Assembly (NCBI GenBank): GCA_029204225.1
Contig: CM055097.1
Location: 64,924,540 to 64,988,539 of the forward strand
Direction: 5' to 3'
DNA length: 64,000 nt
Source of the DNA: Diphasiastrum complanatum
Lineage: Eukaryota; Streptophyta; Lycopodiopsida; Lycopodiales; Lycopodiaceae
Positions 53,880 through 64,000 of this stretch are shown piece after piece. The notes under the pieces are model-generated. The model ran no database searches, was not told the DNA's origin, and was given only the letters and a program-made list of their open reading frames with translations. Numbering within the stretch: the stretch's first letter is position 1; each line of letters starts with the position of its first letter. A program made the position numbers and the translations under genes.

Positions 53880-55715
53880 TTACCATATCCATGATAGTGC
53901 TTCTTTGATGTTGACATCTTTGATGAACTTGAGACCTTTGCACCATCCTAGCATCTTCGAAATTGATTCCTTCCAAATTTCATGTAGATGCTTAACTTTG
54001 AGGCTTGCTCCTTCTTCATGTGCATGCTCCTCCATGAGAAAATAAAGATTTCTTCTTGACTTATTAGGATCACAAAGATCTAACATCATGTTACCATGAT
54101 CTAGAGAATTAGACTTATCCAAATTGGCAAGACTATGCATGCTATAATAACAAAGTGTTTGCATCATATCTTCATGCCTGTTTATTATGCTAATCTCAGA
54201 TCCAATGAGGCTAAATACTTCATTATGGAGATAAGTGTCTTTAGAAGATGATTCTCTTACTCTCATGAAGAGTTTACAATTTGCCTCAATACAAATTTTC
54301 AAACTATGAGTGAACAAATCACTTCTGCTCTTACATGACTCAAGAGCATACATTTGATGAAATAACCATTTGCTTTCTAATTGATTTAAAATCAATTTCA
54401 ACCTTTTAAGAACATCATCTATGTTCTCAAGAGAGACTTCATACTCAACTAGTATGGCTTTACTCCAATTTGGAGATGCAATGATCTCACTAAAGCAAAT
54501 TGATTTATCAAATGACATAAGAGAAGTAAGTATGAGATGTATACCACATGAGATATGCTCCTCTTTCCCTTGAAATGTGAGCCACATGGAATCAACCATA
54601 TTTCTTGAGTGTCTTTTTGGAATCACAACTTGAGAAGATCTCTCCTCCTCAATCCTTGGCACACTTGGACCTTAAGATGATTCTTTAAGATCCTCTTCAT
54701 GGTGCTCCTTCTTGATGGAAATCCGAGACCTCCATGTCTCATAATGATCACAACAACTATGACCACACAATATGCACTTCCTATGATTATCAAAATTACT
54801 TATGCTAGAAACATAAGTCCAAAAATCACCACAACTTGGCATGAGTTTTCTAGTATTGAAATCCAAAGGGATTTCCATCTCAATAAGGCTAACTACTTGC
54901 TTATGGATATGAGTGTCCACTTTGGATGCTTCACTTATTCTCATAAGAAGTTTACAACTTGCCTTTAAGATTGAAAACGTACAATTTTCATCTTTGTGAA
55001 TGAACACATCATTTATGATCTTATTGAAACCAAAAGATCCTACATTATGAAGATATTTCCATTTCTTTGACTTCATAACTAATGTAAGCTTACAAGGAAA
55101 ACATATTTTGCTATCATTTAAGGCATCACACTCAACTAGTATTGCCTTAATCCACCTTTGAGATACAAAAATCTCTTCAAAGCAAAATGGTTCTTCATAA
55201 GTTGACATGATAGCATAAATGAAACTATTTTCATTTTGTGATTGTTGCTCCTTATTCTTGATTGATTTCTCTTGGATCATAACAATAAGTTTGAACTTAT
55301 CTAAAGTTCCAAGCAAAATACTTTCCAAGGACGTAAAATAAATCCAAGTTACTTTCATGAAAGTGACATCTATCTTTGGATCTTGAACCAAACAATGCAC
55401 TTCCAAATAAAAAATTTCAAAAGATTTGACATGTGTTGTGATGGACTCTTGAAGACAAATCTTGCAAGTCCTTGTGAGACTCCAAGCCTCATTCAGCTTT
55501 CCACAAAGGAAACACCTTTCCTTGGACTTGTCCTTCTTGTATTTGCATTTTGAACTTGAAGCTCCATCCTTCACCTCGGCCCCCTTGCTTTGGTTCTCCT
55601 TGGATGGATTGGTCTTCTTTTTGTAGCATCTTGAGAAAAAATATCCTCCCTTTCCACAAAGGTTGCACTTAGGATCCTTTCTTTCCTTCAATAGGTTGCC
55701 ACCTATTGATGCCAT
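53880..55715 (-). pseudogene. Condensed copia ORF with two orphan modules
   Basis: From ATG at 55,715 (MASIGGNLL, the family gag start) one frame runs about 610 codons, broken only by TAA at 54,672-54,674. Gag is reduced to its first residues joined to a zinc knuckle (CNLCGKGGYFFSRC) and a second Cys cluster (CFLCGKLNEAWSLTRTC). A degraded integrase stretch follows, then an RT-start-like block (EEPFCFEEIFVSQRWIKAIL) continued not by RT but by CKLLMRISEASKVDTHIHKQ and CILCGHSCCDHYETW. After the stop the arrangement repeats: linker, CFSEIIASPNWSKAILVEYE, then CKLFMRVRESSSKDTYLHNE. The third copy is at 12,032-12,868. Integrase and RT catalytic residues are absent. The near-intact frame over 1.8 kb is unusual for junk. 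Confidence 0.6.
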
Positions 55716-57086
55716 GTGAATAAAAACCTGTGATATGATTCTACAAATGTAATTTGTGACTTTCAAGAGACTAGATTTGAACATCTTCAATAATCTAGAA
55801 TGATCTACAAAAGATCTAGCTCACAAACCTAAGAATCAATCTTCACACTAATGATTAGTCACTTGGAAACTTTGCATCGCTAAGACAAAAGCACACAATC
55901 TTTGAATCAAATCACAAAAGAAATCAGATCCAATCTCCTATTGGACTCATCAAATACCATTGACTCTTTCTTTTGAAAGTTGAAATGGATATGAAAAGAT
56001 TTGACACCTAGATTTTCCTTTTCACTTGACTAGTTCTCTCAACACTTGAGACTCTGGAACAAAAGATGGGTTTTGTTTCAAACACATGAAAATCAAACAT
56101 AATCACTTTTTTTGGAATCACTCTTGACCCAAATAATCTCACTCTTGAGATTTAGAATGAATTTGATTTGATTTGAAAACAAACTATACCACCAATTTTT
56201 CACAAAGCTTAAAAATTAGACAACTAGAGATTCACAAAGATCTCAACCATGCATGAATACTCAAATATGGACTCCTCATCATTCTAGACATCCAATGGGA
56301 TCTCAAATTGACCCTCACACTCTCACAAAGAAAGTTGAATAGAACTAATTTGAGCTTCATACATTCTATGTCAATTTTTGCTCAACAAATTGAATTCAAT
56401 CACTCCTATTTGATTCCACCAATTACTCTGAGATTGCAACTCCTATGCAAGATCTTGCAACAAAGTGTGAGATGGACCTCACTAGCTTTTCCAATCTCTC
56501 TTGATCTAGATCGATATCACATCAATTGATGAAGTATGGGCTAAGTTTGGGTCAAGCTATCTTTGACACATGTGAAACACTTCCAAGATTCCACAAATCA
56601 ATCAGATACAAGCCACTTGTATGAAAGAAAGTGGCTATGACCTCAAAATGATGACCAGATCTCAAGAAAATGAGATTGGCAAGCCTAGAGTTGAGATTTT
56701 TGATCAAACAAGCATGATAGAGTCGAAAGTAAAAGTGTCCAACATGCCCTACCCACCTCGATTCAATTGATTATAACTTTTGATTGGTAGATCCAATCTC
56801 CATGAAATTAATTGCTATATAAACTAGACTCGCATAGCTTCAAAACTAGATATCAACCTCTAGATTTGGATCACACATGGAAGATAACCACCAAAATGAA
56901 TGTCCTTCACACGTGTCTAAGCAGGGAAATCTGTATAATGTCAGAAATGATTGAACTCTTGTGATGATAAACCCTTTTGATCCAAATTTGCTTGAGATAG
57001 CATGGGAGATTCAAACAACTCTCTCTAGATCTTAATTTTCATGAATTTTTTGATACTTAGGATGAAACAAGCATCAAACACTTAGG
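55716..57086 (-). other. Copia leader
   Basis: Non-coding leader between primer-binding site and the condensed ORF. Resembles inverted 17,539-18,279 (GATGAAGTATGGGCTAAG, TTGGGTCAAGCTATC, CACGTGTCTAAGCAGG) and 10,217-11,040. Confidence 0.6.
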
Positions 57087-57101
57087 TAGGCTCTGATACC
57101 A
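57087..57101 (-). other. Primer-binding site
   Basis: Minus strand TGGTATCAGAGCCTA directly follows the LTR end; a standard initiator tRNA-Met site. Confidence 0.88.
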
Positions 57102-57825
57102 TGTGAAAATTCACACGTGTGGGAATGCCCTAATGTGTGAGAATGATCTCCTAAGCAAAGCTTATGCACTTTAGATCAACACTAGATTGAGAATCAAGAT
57201 CTTTGTCAAAATCTAAGGCAAAAAGGCAAAGATAGATGCATAGTTTGATAGCCAAAGTGATTTCACACGTGGGAAAAGTACATCATAAAAATTATAAGGC
57301 AAATTAAGCTCCTCTCCTTGGGTAGAGAGAGAATAGACCAATTTGCCCTCAGGTAGAGAGAGAAGAAAATACACACAAAATTTGATTGCACTCAAAATGA
57401 CCCAAAAACTCTATTACACAATGATTGGTAAAGAGAGTACATATAAAACTCATGGAGATCCATGCCTACATCCTATTGGACCACTTTTCCTAGCCTCTCT
57501 AATCCTATTGGATGAGTGATGCATCCATCTTGCATTCCTATTGGACCCTATTTTGGATTTTTCAATTGTGATTGGACCCTTTGACCTTTTCCAACACTTT
57601 GACTTGATCACTCATCAGATTATATCACCACAAGTGTCACAAGCCTAAATAACTCGCATTTGCATCAAAAGCTACTTTTGGCCAAATTGTGGCTTTACAT
57701 GTGGATTTGACCATTTTGCCATCTTTGCCAATTTTGGCCCTATAAAAGTCCTACACATAGATGCTTGACATAAAAACTTAGCAAAACCCTAATGCTATGA
57801 TAGATAATTTTTTATGATTTTCACA
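57102..57825 (-). repeat. Copia 5' LTR
   Basis: 724 bases, plus strand TGTGAAAATTCACACGTGTG to TATGATTTTCACA. Same family as 16,853-17,525 but clearly diverged. It has no partner LTR on the left: the one at 52,911-53,739 is of another family, so the element is a recombinant or nested mosaic. Confidence 0.78.
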
Positions 57826-57829
57826 CCTT

Positions 57830-58210
57830 GGATAATGATCGATCATGATGGCCTTGCATTAAGTATTCGACTATGTATGTGGCCCAATCTGATATAGCAT
57901 CCACGTAAAAGAGAGCAGCATATGGTAACTCATCACCAGGTTGGGGATCCTTCTATGTTGATTTGATTTGTGATACATGATCCACCATATAATGTTGCTT
58001 ATCTTTTCGTACCACTATATGGAAATCGAACTCCAACAACATGAGTAATCATCTAGTGATTCTTTCTATGTTGTAGATTTTGTTGACTAGGTAGAGCAAA
58101 GGATGATGATCAATATAGAATGTAAAATGAGTTGCATTAAGATAATGGCAAAACTTCTTGACCGCAAATACCATTGCCAAAACCTCTAAATCAGAGATAG
58201 GTCAAATGAG
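57830..58210 (-). pseudogene. Gypsy RNase H relic
   Basis: Minus strand reads DLEVLAMVFAVKKFCHYLNA, THFTFYIDHHPLLYLVNK, LLEFDFHIVVRKDKQHYMVD and HVSQI, the second half of gypsy RNase H, with stops. Ends near 57,840 with GHHDRSLS. Confidence 0.75.
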
Positions 58211-60620
58211 TCTAGGTTATTAGAGATTGTGACACCATGCAAGCATCCTACTTACATTTCAAGTTCAAGAGATTGTGCACATGCACATCTACTTTACAGT
58301 CACATTTTATTGAGATGTGTTGTTAGTATGCATGCTTGAGCCACGATCTCTTAATGATAGATAAGATATAACTTTATCAAATGTCCTGCTATCTTTACAT
58401 TATTATCAGTCAAATATGATGACACTTTTTTAATCATGTGTTCTTTTGCTAGTTCATTTTTCACAAAGCATCAAGCATGAAGTTTGTACATTATAAAAAC
58501 TTTTCTTGATTTTTCTATAGCACTATGTAACAACTCAATGCTTTGTGGTTAACAGGTTCAATAGTTTACAATTTATTAGACTCTACTAATATAATTAGCG
58601 ATATGAGAATTTCAGGGTTATTGCTATGTGATCATGATGCATAACCTTAGTAATAGCTCACAAAGAAACTCATGTATGTGCATATCATGACTTCATATTC
58701 ACTCATAATTAGTTATATTCAAAATGAAGTGCATCCATTGTGATAGCAAATATCCTTATTGTTTTGCATAGCTTTTGGGCTCATGTATTCACCCCAAATA
58801 TATGATGCTAGTTCAACAAAATGTAATTCATTATAGTTGTTTTAAAAAATAACTAAAAGTTTCATACAAGATTGGAAAATATTATAACAATCTATTTTTC
58901 ATCTCCATTAAGGTCATTTTAATCAATTAAATTGTTTTCTTTTCATAAGCTATGAATATTGTGTGTTGTATGAGTTACATATCTTGAAATTTTTATATTG
59001 TTCCCTTTTAGAAGACATTTCCCCAGTATGAAACATTCACCTAATGTAGTATTTCATGCATCACAATATCCTTATAATTTTTATCACAAGTCGAAAATTC
59101 AGAAAATCAAGGCATATAGTAATAGCGTACGTGCAACAAGAACATTAAATCATGTAGCATCATGTCACAAATAAGATCATTTTGAATAGTATTATAACAA
59201 TATAGCATAATCTCATTGAAATTTTCAGTGTTAAAAATGGAATTAAGCCTTATCATTGTTCTCCTAAAAGATAGCTTTAGCGTAATTGAAATCTCATGAG
59301 AAGTCTAAAATCATTTTTCATGGATGTTATATGATTTCACAACATAATATAAATCATTAGAAGCTTATCACAAACTGTTGAATTATATTAGCATCTTGAC
59401 TCTTGTCAAGATTACAATCATATAATACAAATGCCCCTACTAAGAGAGAACTTGAATGAGGTGAAAGCTAATAAAGTGAAGCAAAGTAGCAGTAAAATAA
59501 ATGATCAAGATTTGCTATGATATTTGCATGAAAAAAATAAGTTATGTTAGAGATAAACAAAAAATATTCCACTATTTCATCACTTTCAATAAATATTCCT
59601 CATGAAAAGATAAAAGGTCAAAACAAAATTGGCAAAATAACGAAAGAAGATGTCAACAGATTATTTTCAATGCATAGAAACATCAAGAGCTTTCTAGCTC
59701 CACACACCACTCTTAATTTCATTAAAATTAAAGTTGTGTTAGTCAATTTTTTTACAATAAAAATCAGGATAGCCTAGCTTAAGTTTTTCTTTAAATTGTA
59801 AAATGGGCATATCAAACACTGAAAATTACAATGCTTCAAAACATTAAATGCCTTCTTGTTAGGGGTTTCAACTTGCCCTTTAAGAAGTTATGAATAATAG
59901 GTTAATCAAATTTGGGCCTTAATTGTCTAGGAGAATTTTCCTATAAGCACATTTGTTATGTACTCAATATTTTTTGATTAATACAAAACTCCTATTTTGT
60001 TTGTTTCAAGAATAATTTGTCCTATGTCAAAGAAGACCTCATTTGCCAAGCCACTACGTTGCATCAATAACGATGTCATTTGCAAAATTTACAAATCCTG
60101 AAAAATCGGCCAAGTGAGAGTTGACAGGCAAAGACCAAAAAACTACACATAGAGAAAAACCTCTAAGAGACCACCTGTATAATAATCATGACCTAGGAGG
60201 AGGAGGTTTAGGTCATAGGTGCTAGATGATCAAAGTTGAGGGAGTGTGAAATACATGCTAGAAAGAAAATTTAAGGGTCTTTTTGCCACCCACTCATCTC
60301 ATGATCATTGGTAATCAGTAAATGGAAGAAACTAAAAAATGCCTATCCACATGACTATTACAGTTTGTTAAAGGGGGGGCCAATCATCCCACTAGAAAAA
60401 ACTAAAGGAAGAGGATGAAGCTCGTGATTGCATATAGAAACTTCTTCAATTGAGTTGCTTGTATGGAAGTGCATAAGAGGAGGAGGAGGAGGAGATATGT
60501 TGGTGGTTGCTATCATTTCTTAGTAATGTTGAGATGTAGTATCGATTATTTGTTTGAATCTGACAAGAGCCCAATTGATACTTCTCTTAGGCATTCATCG
60601 GTCATGATGAACTTTTCTGA
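58211..60620. other. No gene recognised (2.4 kb)
   Basis: AT-rich sequence with frequent stops in all frames. The open stretch 59,544-59,777 lacks any motif. A run GAGGAGGAGGAGGAGG occurs at 60,478-60,494, and GGGGGGG at about 60,373. Confidence 0.4.
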
Positions 60621-61826
60621 GTTGTTTTAGATGCAGACAACTGGCATATAGCCATTAATGTTAAGTATAGTTTCTTGATGAAGAACAAGACTTGGAGTCT
60701 TGTCAACCCTCAACCAAATGCGAAGATCATTGACACCAGGTGGATCTTCAAGTTGATGCTTAACACAAATGGATCTGTATCTAGATGGAAAGCTCAAGTA
60801 GTGGTGAAAGACTATGAACAAATCTATGGGATAGATTATGCTAAGACCTTTAGTCTAGTGGTAAGACATAAATCATTCGAATATTACTAACTATCATAGC
60901 TACAAAAGATCTGAACATTCATCATATGGATGTTCAGACAACATTTCTCAATGGATACATCCAAGAAGACATCTATATCTATCTAAGAATCACCATAAGC
61001 CAACAAAGGTATCTAACCAATGTACTTCAGAGGTATGGCATGGAAGACTATAAGTCAATAGACTCACCCATGGATCCAGGATTCAAACTATCAAAGGGCA
61101 CGTGCCCGAAGACTGATTAAGAAATGGAAGAAATGTGCAAATAACCCTACGAATCAATCATTGTGTCAATCATGTGTGCCATGGTCTATGCATATGTTGA
61201 TCTTGCATACACAATTAGCACATTGTTGCAATAATATATGTCAAATTTAGGCCTACCACATTGAAAAGTTCTACAAAGATCATTCAGATACATATAAGCC
61301 ACAAAGTACTATGCTTTGAGTTATGATAAAAATTTCGAGGATGCATTAATTTTGAGAGCCTATTTTGACTCAGATTGGGCTGGAGATGTGGATACCCAAA
61401 AATCCACCTTTGGCTATCTATGTTTTCTTGCAAAAGGACCCATTTCATGGAACAGTCGAAAGCAGCAATACATTTCTTTGCTCTCTACTGAGTCTAAATA
61501 TATTGGTGCCACCTCTACAATCAAGGAAATTATCTGGCCCAAAAGATTACTCCAGGATCTATAATTTCAGCAGATCAAACCAACTATATTCAATTGCGAC
61601 AATCAGAGCTGCATAGCTCTTTTGTTGAACCCATGAACTCACTCTAGAACTAAGCATATCGAAGTTCAATTTCATTTTCTAAGAGAGAAAGTTCAGAATA
61701 AAGATGTCGAATTAAGTTACTATCATACTGATAATAAGCTGTCTGATATTCTAAGAAAACCATTGTCTAAAAAAAAACATGCTACCTTAGTTAGTATGTT
61801 AAATTTTTATTTAGGTTCTTAGCAGC
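60621..61826 (+). pseudogene. Copia RT/RNase H relic of a further lineage
   Basis: RT start (NKTWSLVNPQPNAKIIDTRW, YEQIYGIDYAKTFSLVV), then MDVQTTFLNGYIQEDIYI, followed by a deletion that removes the YVDD and resumes at SQQRYLTNVLQRYGMEDYKS. RNase H follows: AYFDSDWAGDVDTQKSTFGY, SWNSRKQQYISLLSTESKYI, then degenerate HIEVQFHFLREKV and DILRKPLSK. Stops at several points. Confidence 0.8.
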
Positions 61827-61840
61827 AAGCTTAGGGGGGG
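61827..61840 (+). other. Polypurine tract
   Basis: AGCAAGCTTAGGGGGGG lies immediately before TGTTGGAGTTTAATC. Confidence 0.75.
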
Positions 61841-62690
61841 TGTTGGAGTTTAATCTTACTCCTACTCACCTAATTCCATCTTTTGAGTACTCTTGTACAC
61901 TTTAAATAATCACTCTCTACAATGGTCTGCAGAAATGAATTGTTATTTGAGACAATCCATAGTTTTACATGTATATTTGAATAGTCTATAGAAATACATA
62001 GATATTCAAAGCAGAGTGACGAATTGACTCCGACATTGTCATTACTATCGACGAATACTGTCGATTGTCTACTATCGGCACTATCGAAGAATCAGCACTA
62101 TCGAATGGTATCATTCAAAATGGAGCTCTTCCTCTTTTGAATCCAAAACAGACTATGTCACCGTTCAAACATGCCACTATATACAATAATTGCTCATTGT
62201 CATGTCTATTGTGTAAAGTTTAGTCTAAACTCTTCTTGTAAAATTGTACATTGTGCCTAAACAATAGTTCACAAGAACAACTTATGATAAACTTTGTTAC
62301 TTTGTAAATATCATAATAAGGCAGCATAGAAATTGATTGTCATCCAAATAGATAATCATATATTAGAATTTGAATAAGAATTCTATTATATTAAACTATT
62401 TGAGTCCTTAGAGTTAGAAATCTTGCGGGAGTGAGAGTTATTCAAGACGATAGAAAGATTGAACTTTTATCTTTCGGTTGTTTTGATCAACCGTTTAGGC
62501 AAAGTAGGATTAAAGCACTTAGCCCATTACTACTGTGAACCATTTTTGGGCATAGGATTCCTATTCGTGATCTTATCGTTGTACTACAACAAGCTTAACT
62601 TACAGATTCTCTATTGTCTTCACATGCTCTAGTAATTGTCGAATGCTCTCTCATTGTCGAATGCTCTCTCACCAATATATCATTACCATA
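61841..62690 (+). repeat. Copia 3' LTR, right end uncertain
   Basis: Starts TGTTGGAGTTTAATCTTACTCC after the polypurine tract, as in many plant copia LTRs. A likely end is ATATCATTACCA near 62,690, preceded by a duplicated AATGCTCTCTC word. No second LTR in the window confirms it. Confidence 0.5.
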
Positions 62691-64000
62691 GGCTAGCAAA
62701 CCCCCCATTATCGTACATAATGTATTTCTATGCATTTTTTAAAATTCCATCCCTGAGAGGCCTATGTACTTTCAATATTCCATTCATGAGAGTTAAGCAA
62801 GTACTTTGAAGATTCCATCCATGACCAAGGCTCAAAATTACAACCAATTAGATTTGTAAAAACAAATGAGGTCCTATTGTTATGCCCAAGTATTCGTGAT
62901 CCCAAAACTCAACCTGGACCATTGATTTATGTAAGATTTGAGTAGAGATAGATTATAATTTGCTTATTGGCAAGCATGCATAACGATAAAAAAATTAAAA
63001 GTTCAATTATCATTTAGCTAAAATAAAGTAACTAAGAATGTGTGAATTTGGTGGAGATATGCATGACTCCTAGCATATTGTTGTCGTCAACTAGGCATGT
63101 GTATCCTTTGAACTATGCAAAAAATACTACAACAATTTAGACATTTTTCATGGAAATACAAAACCTTTTGGTCATAGGCTTTAGCAAAATTTTGGCTACC
63201 TTTGTAAAAAAATGCAATAATAAAATGTCAACAAACAACCATTGTGTTGTAGTGAAAATCAAATCTACATATCAAAGCATAGTGAGGATTATATTTTGCT
63301 ATAATGCACACATTACTATGCTTGACAATGCAAGCTTTATGTGTGGCTAATTTCTACATTATCAAGTATGGTTCTATTTATAAAACTTTATGAATAGTAT
63401 GCAATAGTGATTTATATAATTCAAGAGTATGCTTTATTATTTGCAATGTTCAAGACCTCTTACTATCTATTTGTGAGGCTATCATTCATGCCACGATGTT
63501 GCACGATTAATATTTTTGTTGCATTGATTTTATTATATGGAACCTTGATTTTTTTGGAATTTTAAAAAATTGTAAGAGATTGTGATGCATAAATTGGTAA
63601 TTTATGTGAATATTTCTAAGTAGATAGAAATTGGTATTTTAAGGAAAAACTTGACCCCAATAGAGATAAAAAAATCCACATTGATATTTGCCATGGTTAC
63701 AACATTTGAGATATTCTTAAGAACAATTCAGTGGATGGTGTGTTCTTGTACTAGTTTCATAACTTGGGTGGTCAAATTTAATATAGAATTCTAGGAAAAA
63801 CAATAAACTTCTAAATATCATAATGGGTATATTGTCTTTACAAGATAACAAACTACATGTTAATATGTGGTTATGTATATGCACAAGATTTGTTTTGTGA
63901 GCTAGTTGTCATGGAAAAACCCATAGAGAATCATCATATCTCTAATTTACATTGGTGAATATCTCAAGAATGAAAATATATTACTCATTAAGGCCACATA
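62691..64000. other. No gene recognised
   Basis: Very AT-rich, stop-dense in six frames. The open stretch 63,150-63,350 has no motif. No LTR or repeat edge visible. Confidence 0.4.

Noticed and set aside
45609-57101. tRNA genes suggested by TGGTATCAGAGC words
   Set aside because: They sit directly at LTR ends and are primer-binding sites; no cloverleaf surrounds them.
52911-57825. 52,911-53,739 and 57,102-57,825 as the LTR pair of one element
   Set aside because: Their sequences are of different families, so they cannot be sister LTRs of one insertion.

Overview
The window looks like nuclear DNA of a land plant with a large, repeat-filled genome. It is AT-rich, with GT-AG introns, one ordinary plant transcription-factor gene, nested Ty1/copia and Ty3/gypsy retrotransposons, a CACTA DNA transposon and long (CT)n/(CA)n tracts. 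A gymnosperm is plausible, but nothing in the sequence fixes the species.

Layout. 1-1.45 kb: copia remnant and LTR-like end. 2.95-4.24 kb (-): the only convincing host gene, a bHLH protein resembling the SAC51/bHLH143 group, with upstream leader and promoter to about 6.2 kb. 7.4-18.4 kb: broken copia elements in both orientations, with LTRs, one primer-binding site and a 5' gag start. 18.4-24.0 kb: an unusual cluster of three genes: a degenerate CENH3/H3-like gene (-), a 258-bp stretch with nine CACGTG palindromes, an unknown multi-exon ORF1 (+), and, tail-to-tail with it, a multi-exon recombinase gene (-). That recombinase shares with RAG1 the order and most of the spacing of its catalytic and zinc-binding residues. 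24.6-30.3 kb: gypsy gag and copia pieces (-). 30.3-37.0 kb: a CACTA-type element with a decayed TNP2 transposase, subterminal palindromes and giant microsatellites. 37.0-38.0 kb: copia scraps. 38.0-39.9 kb: a second convergent pair, an Ulp1/C48-protease-like gene (+) and an unknown gene (-). An exon of the latter is split by a young, complete copia element (39,856-46,278; 5-bp target duplication; LTRs differing at 2 of 655 positions). 46.5-48.9 kb: gypsy pol (+), followed by a stretch with thirteen TTCnnGAA palindromes and an unknown ORF. 50.4-57.8 kb: copia fragments, CACTA-like subterminal repeats, a minisatellite, and a condensed copia derivative whose RT core is replaced by an unfamiliar module present three times in the window. 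57.8-64 kb: gypsy and copia RNase H relics and repeat-poor sequence with no gene I can recognise.

The most interesting content is the 18.4-24.0 kb cluster, possibly together with the Ulp1-like pair at 38.0-39.9 kb and 46.3-46.5 kb. I read it as the remains of a multi-gene DNA transposon with a RAG1-type DDE core, now disrupted by stops, short duplications and later insertions. Gene models there were built by hand from reading frames and splice signals and have not been tested by a search.
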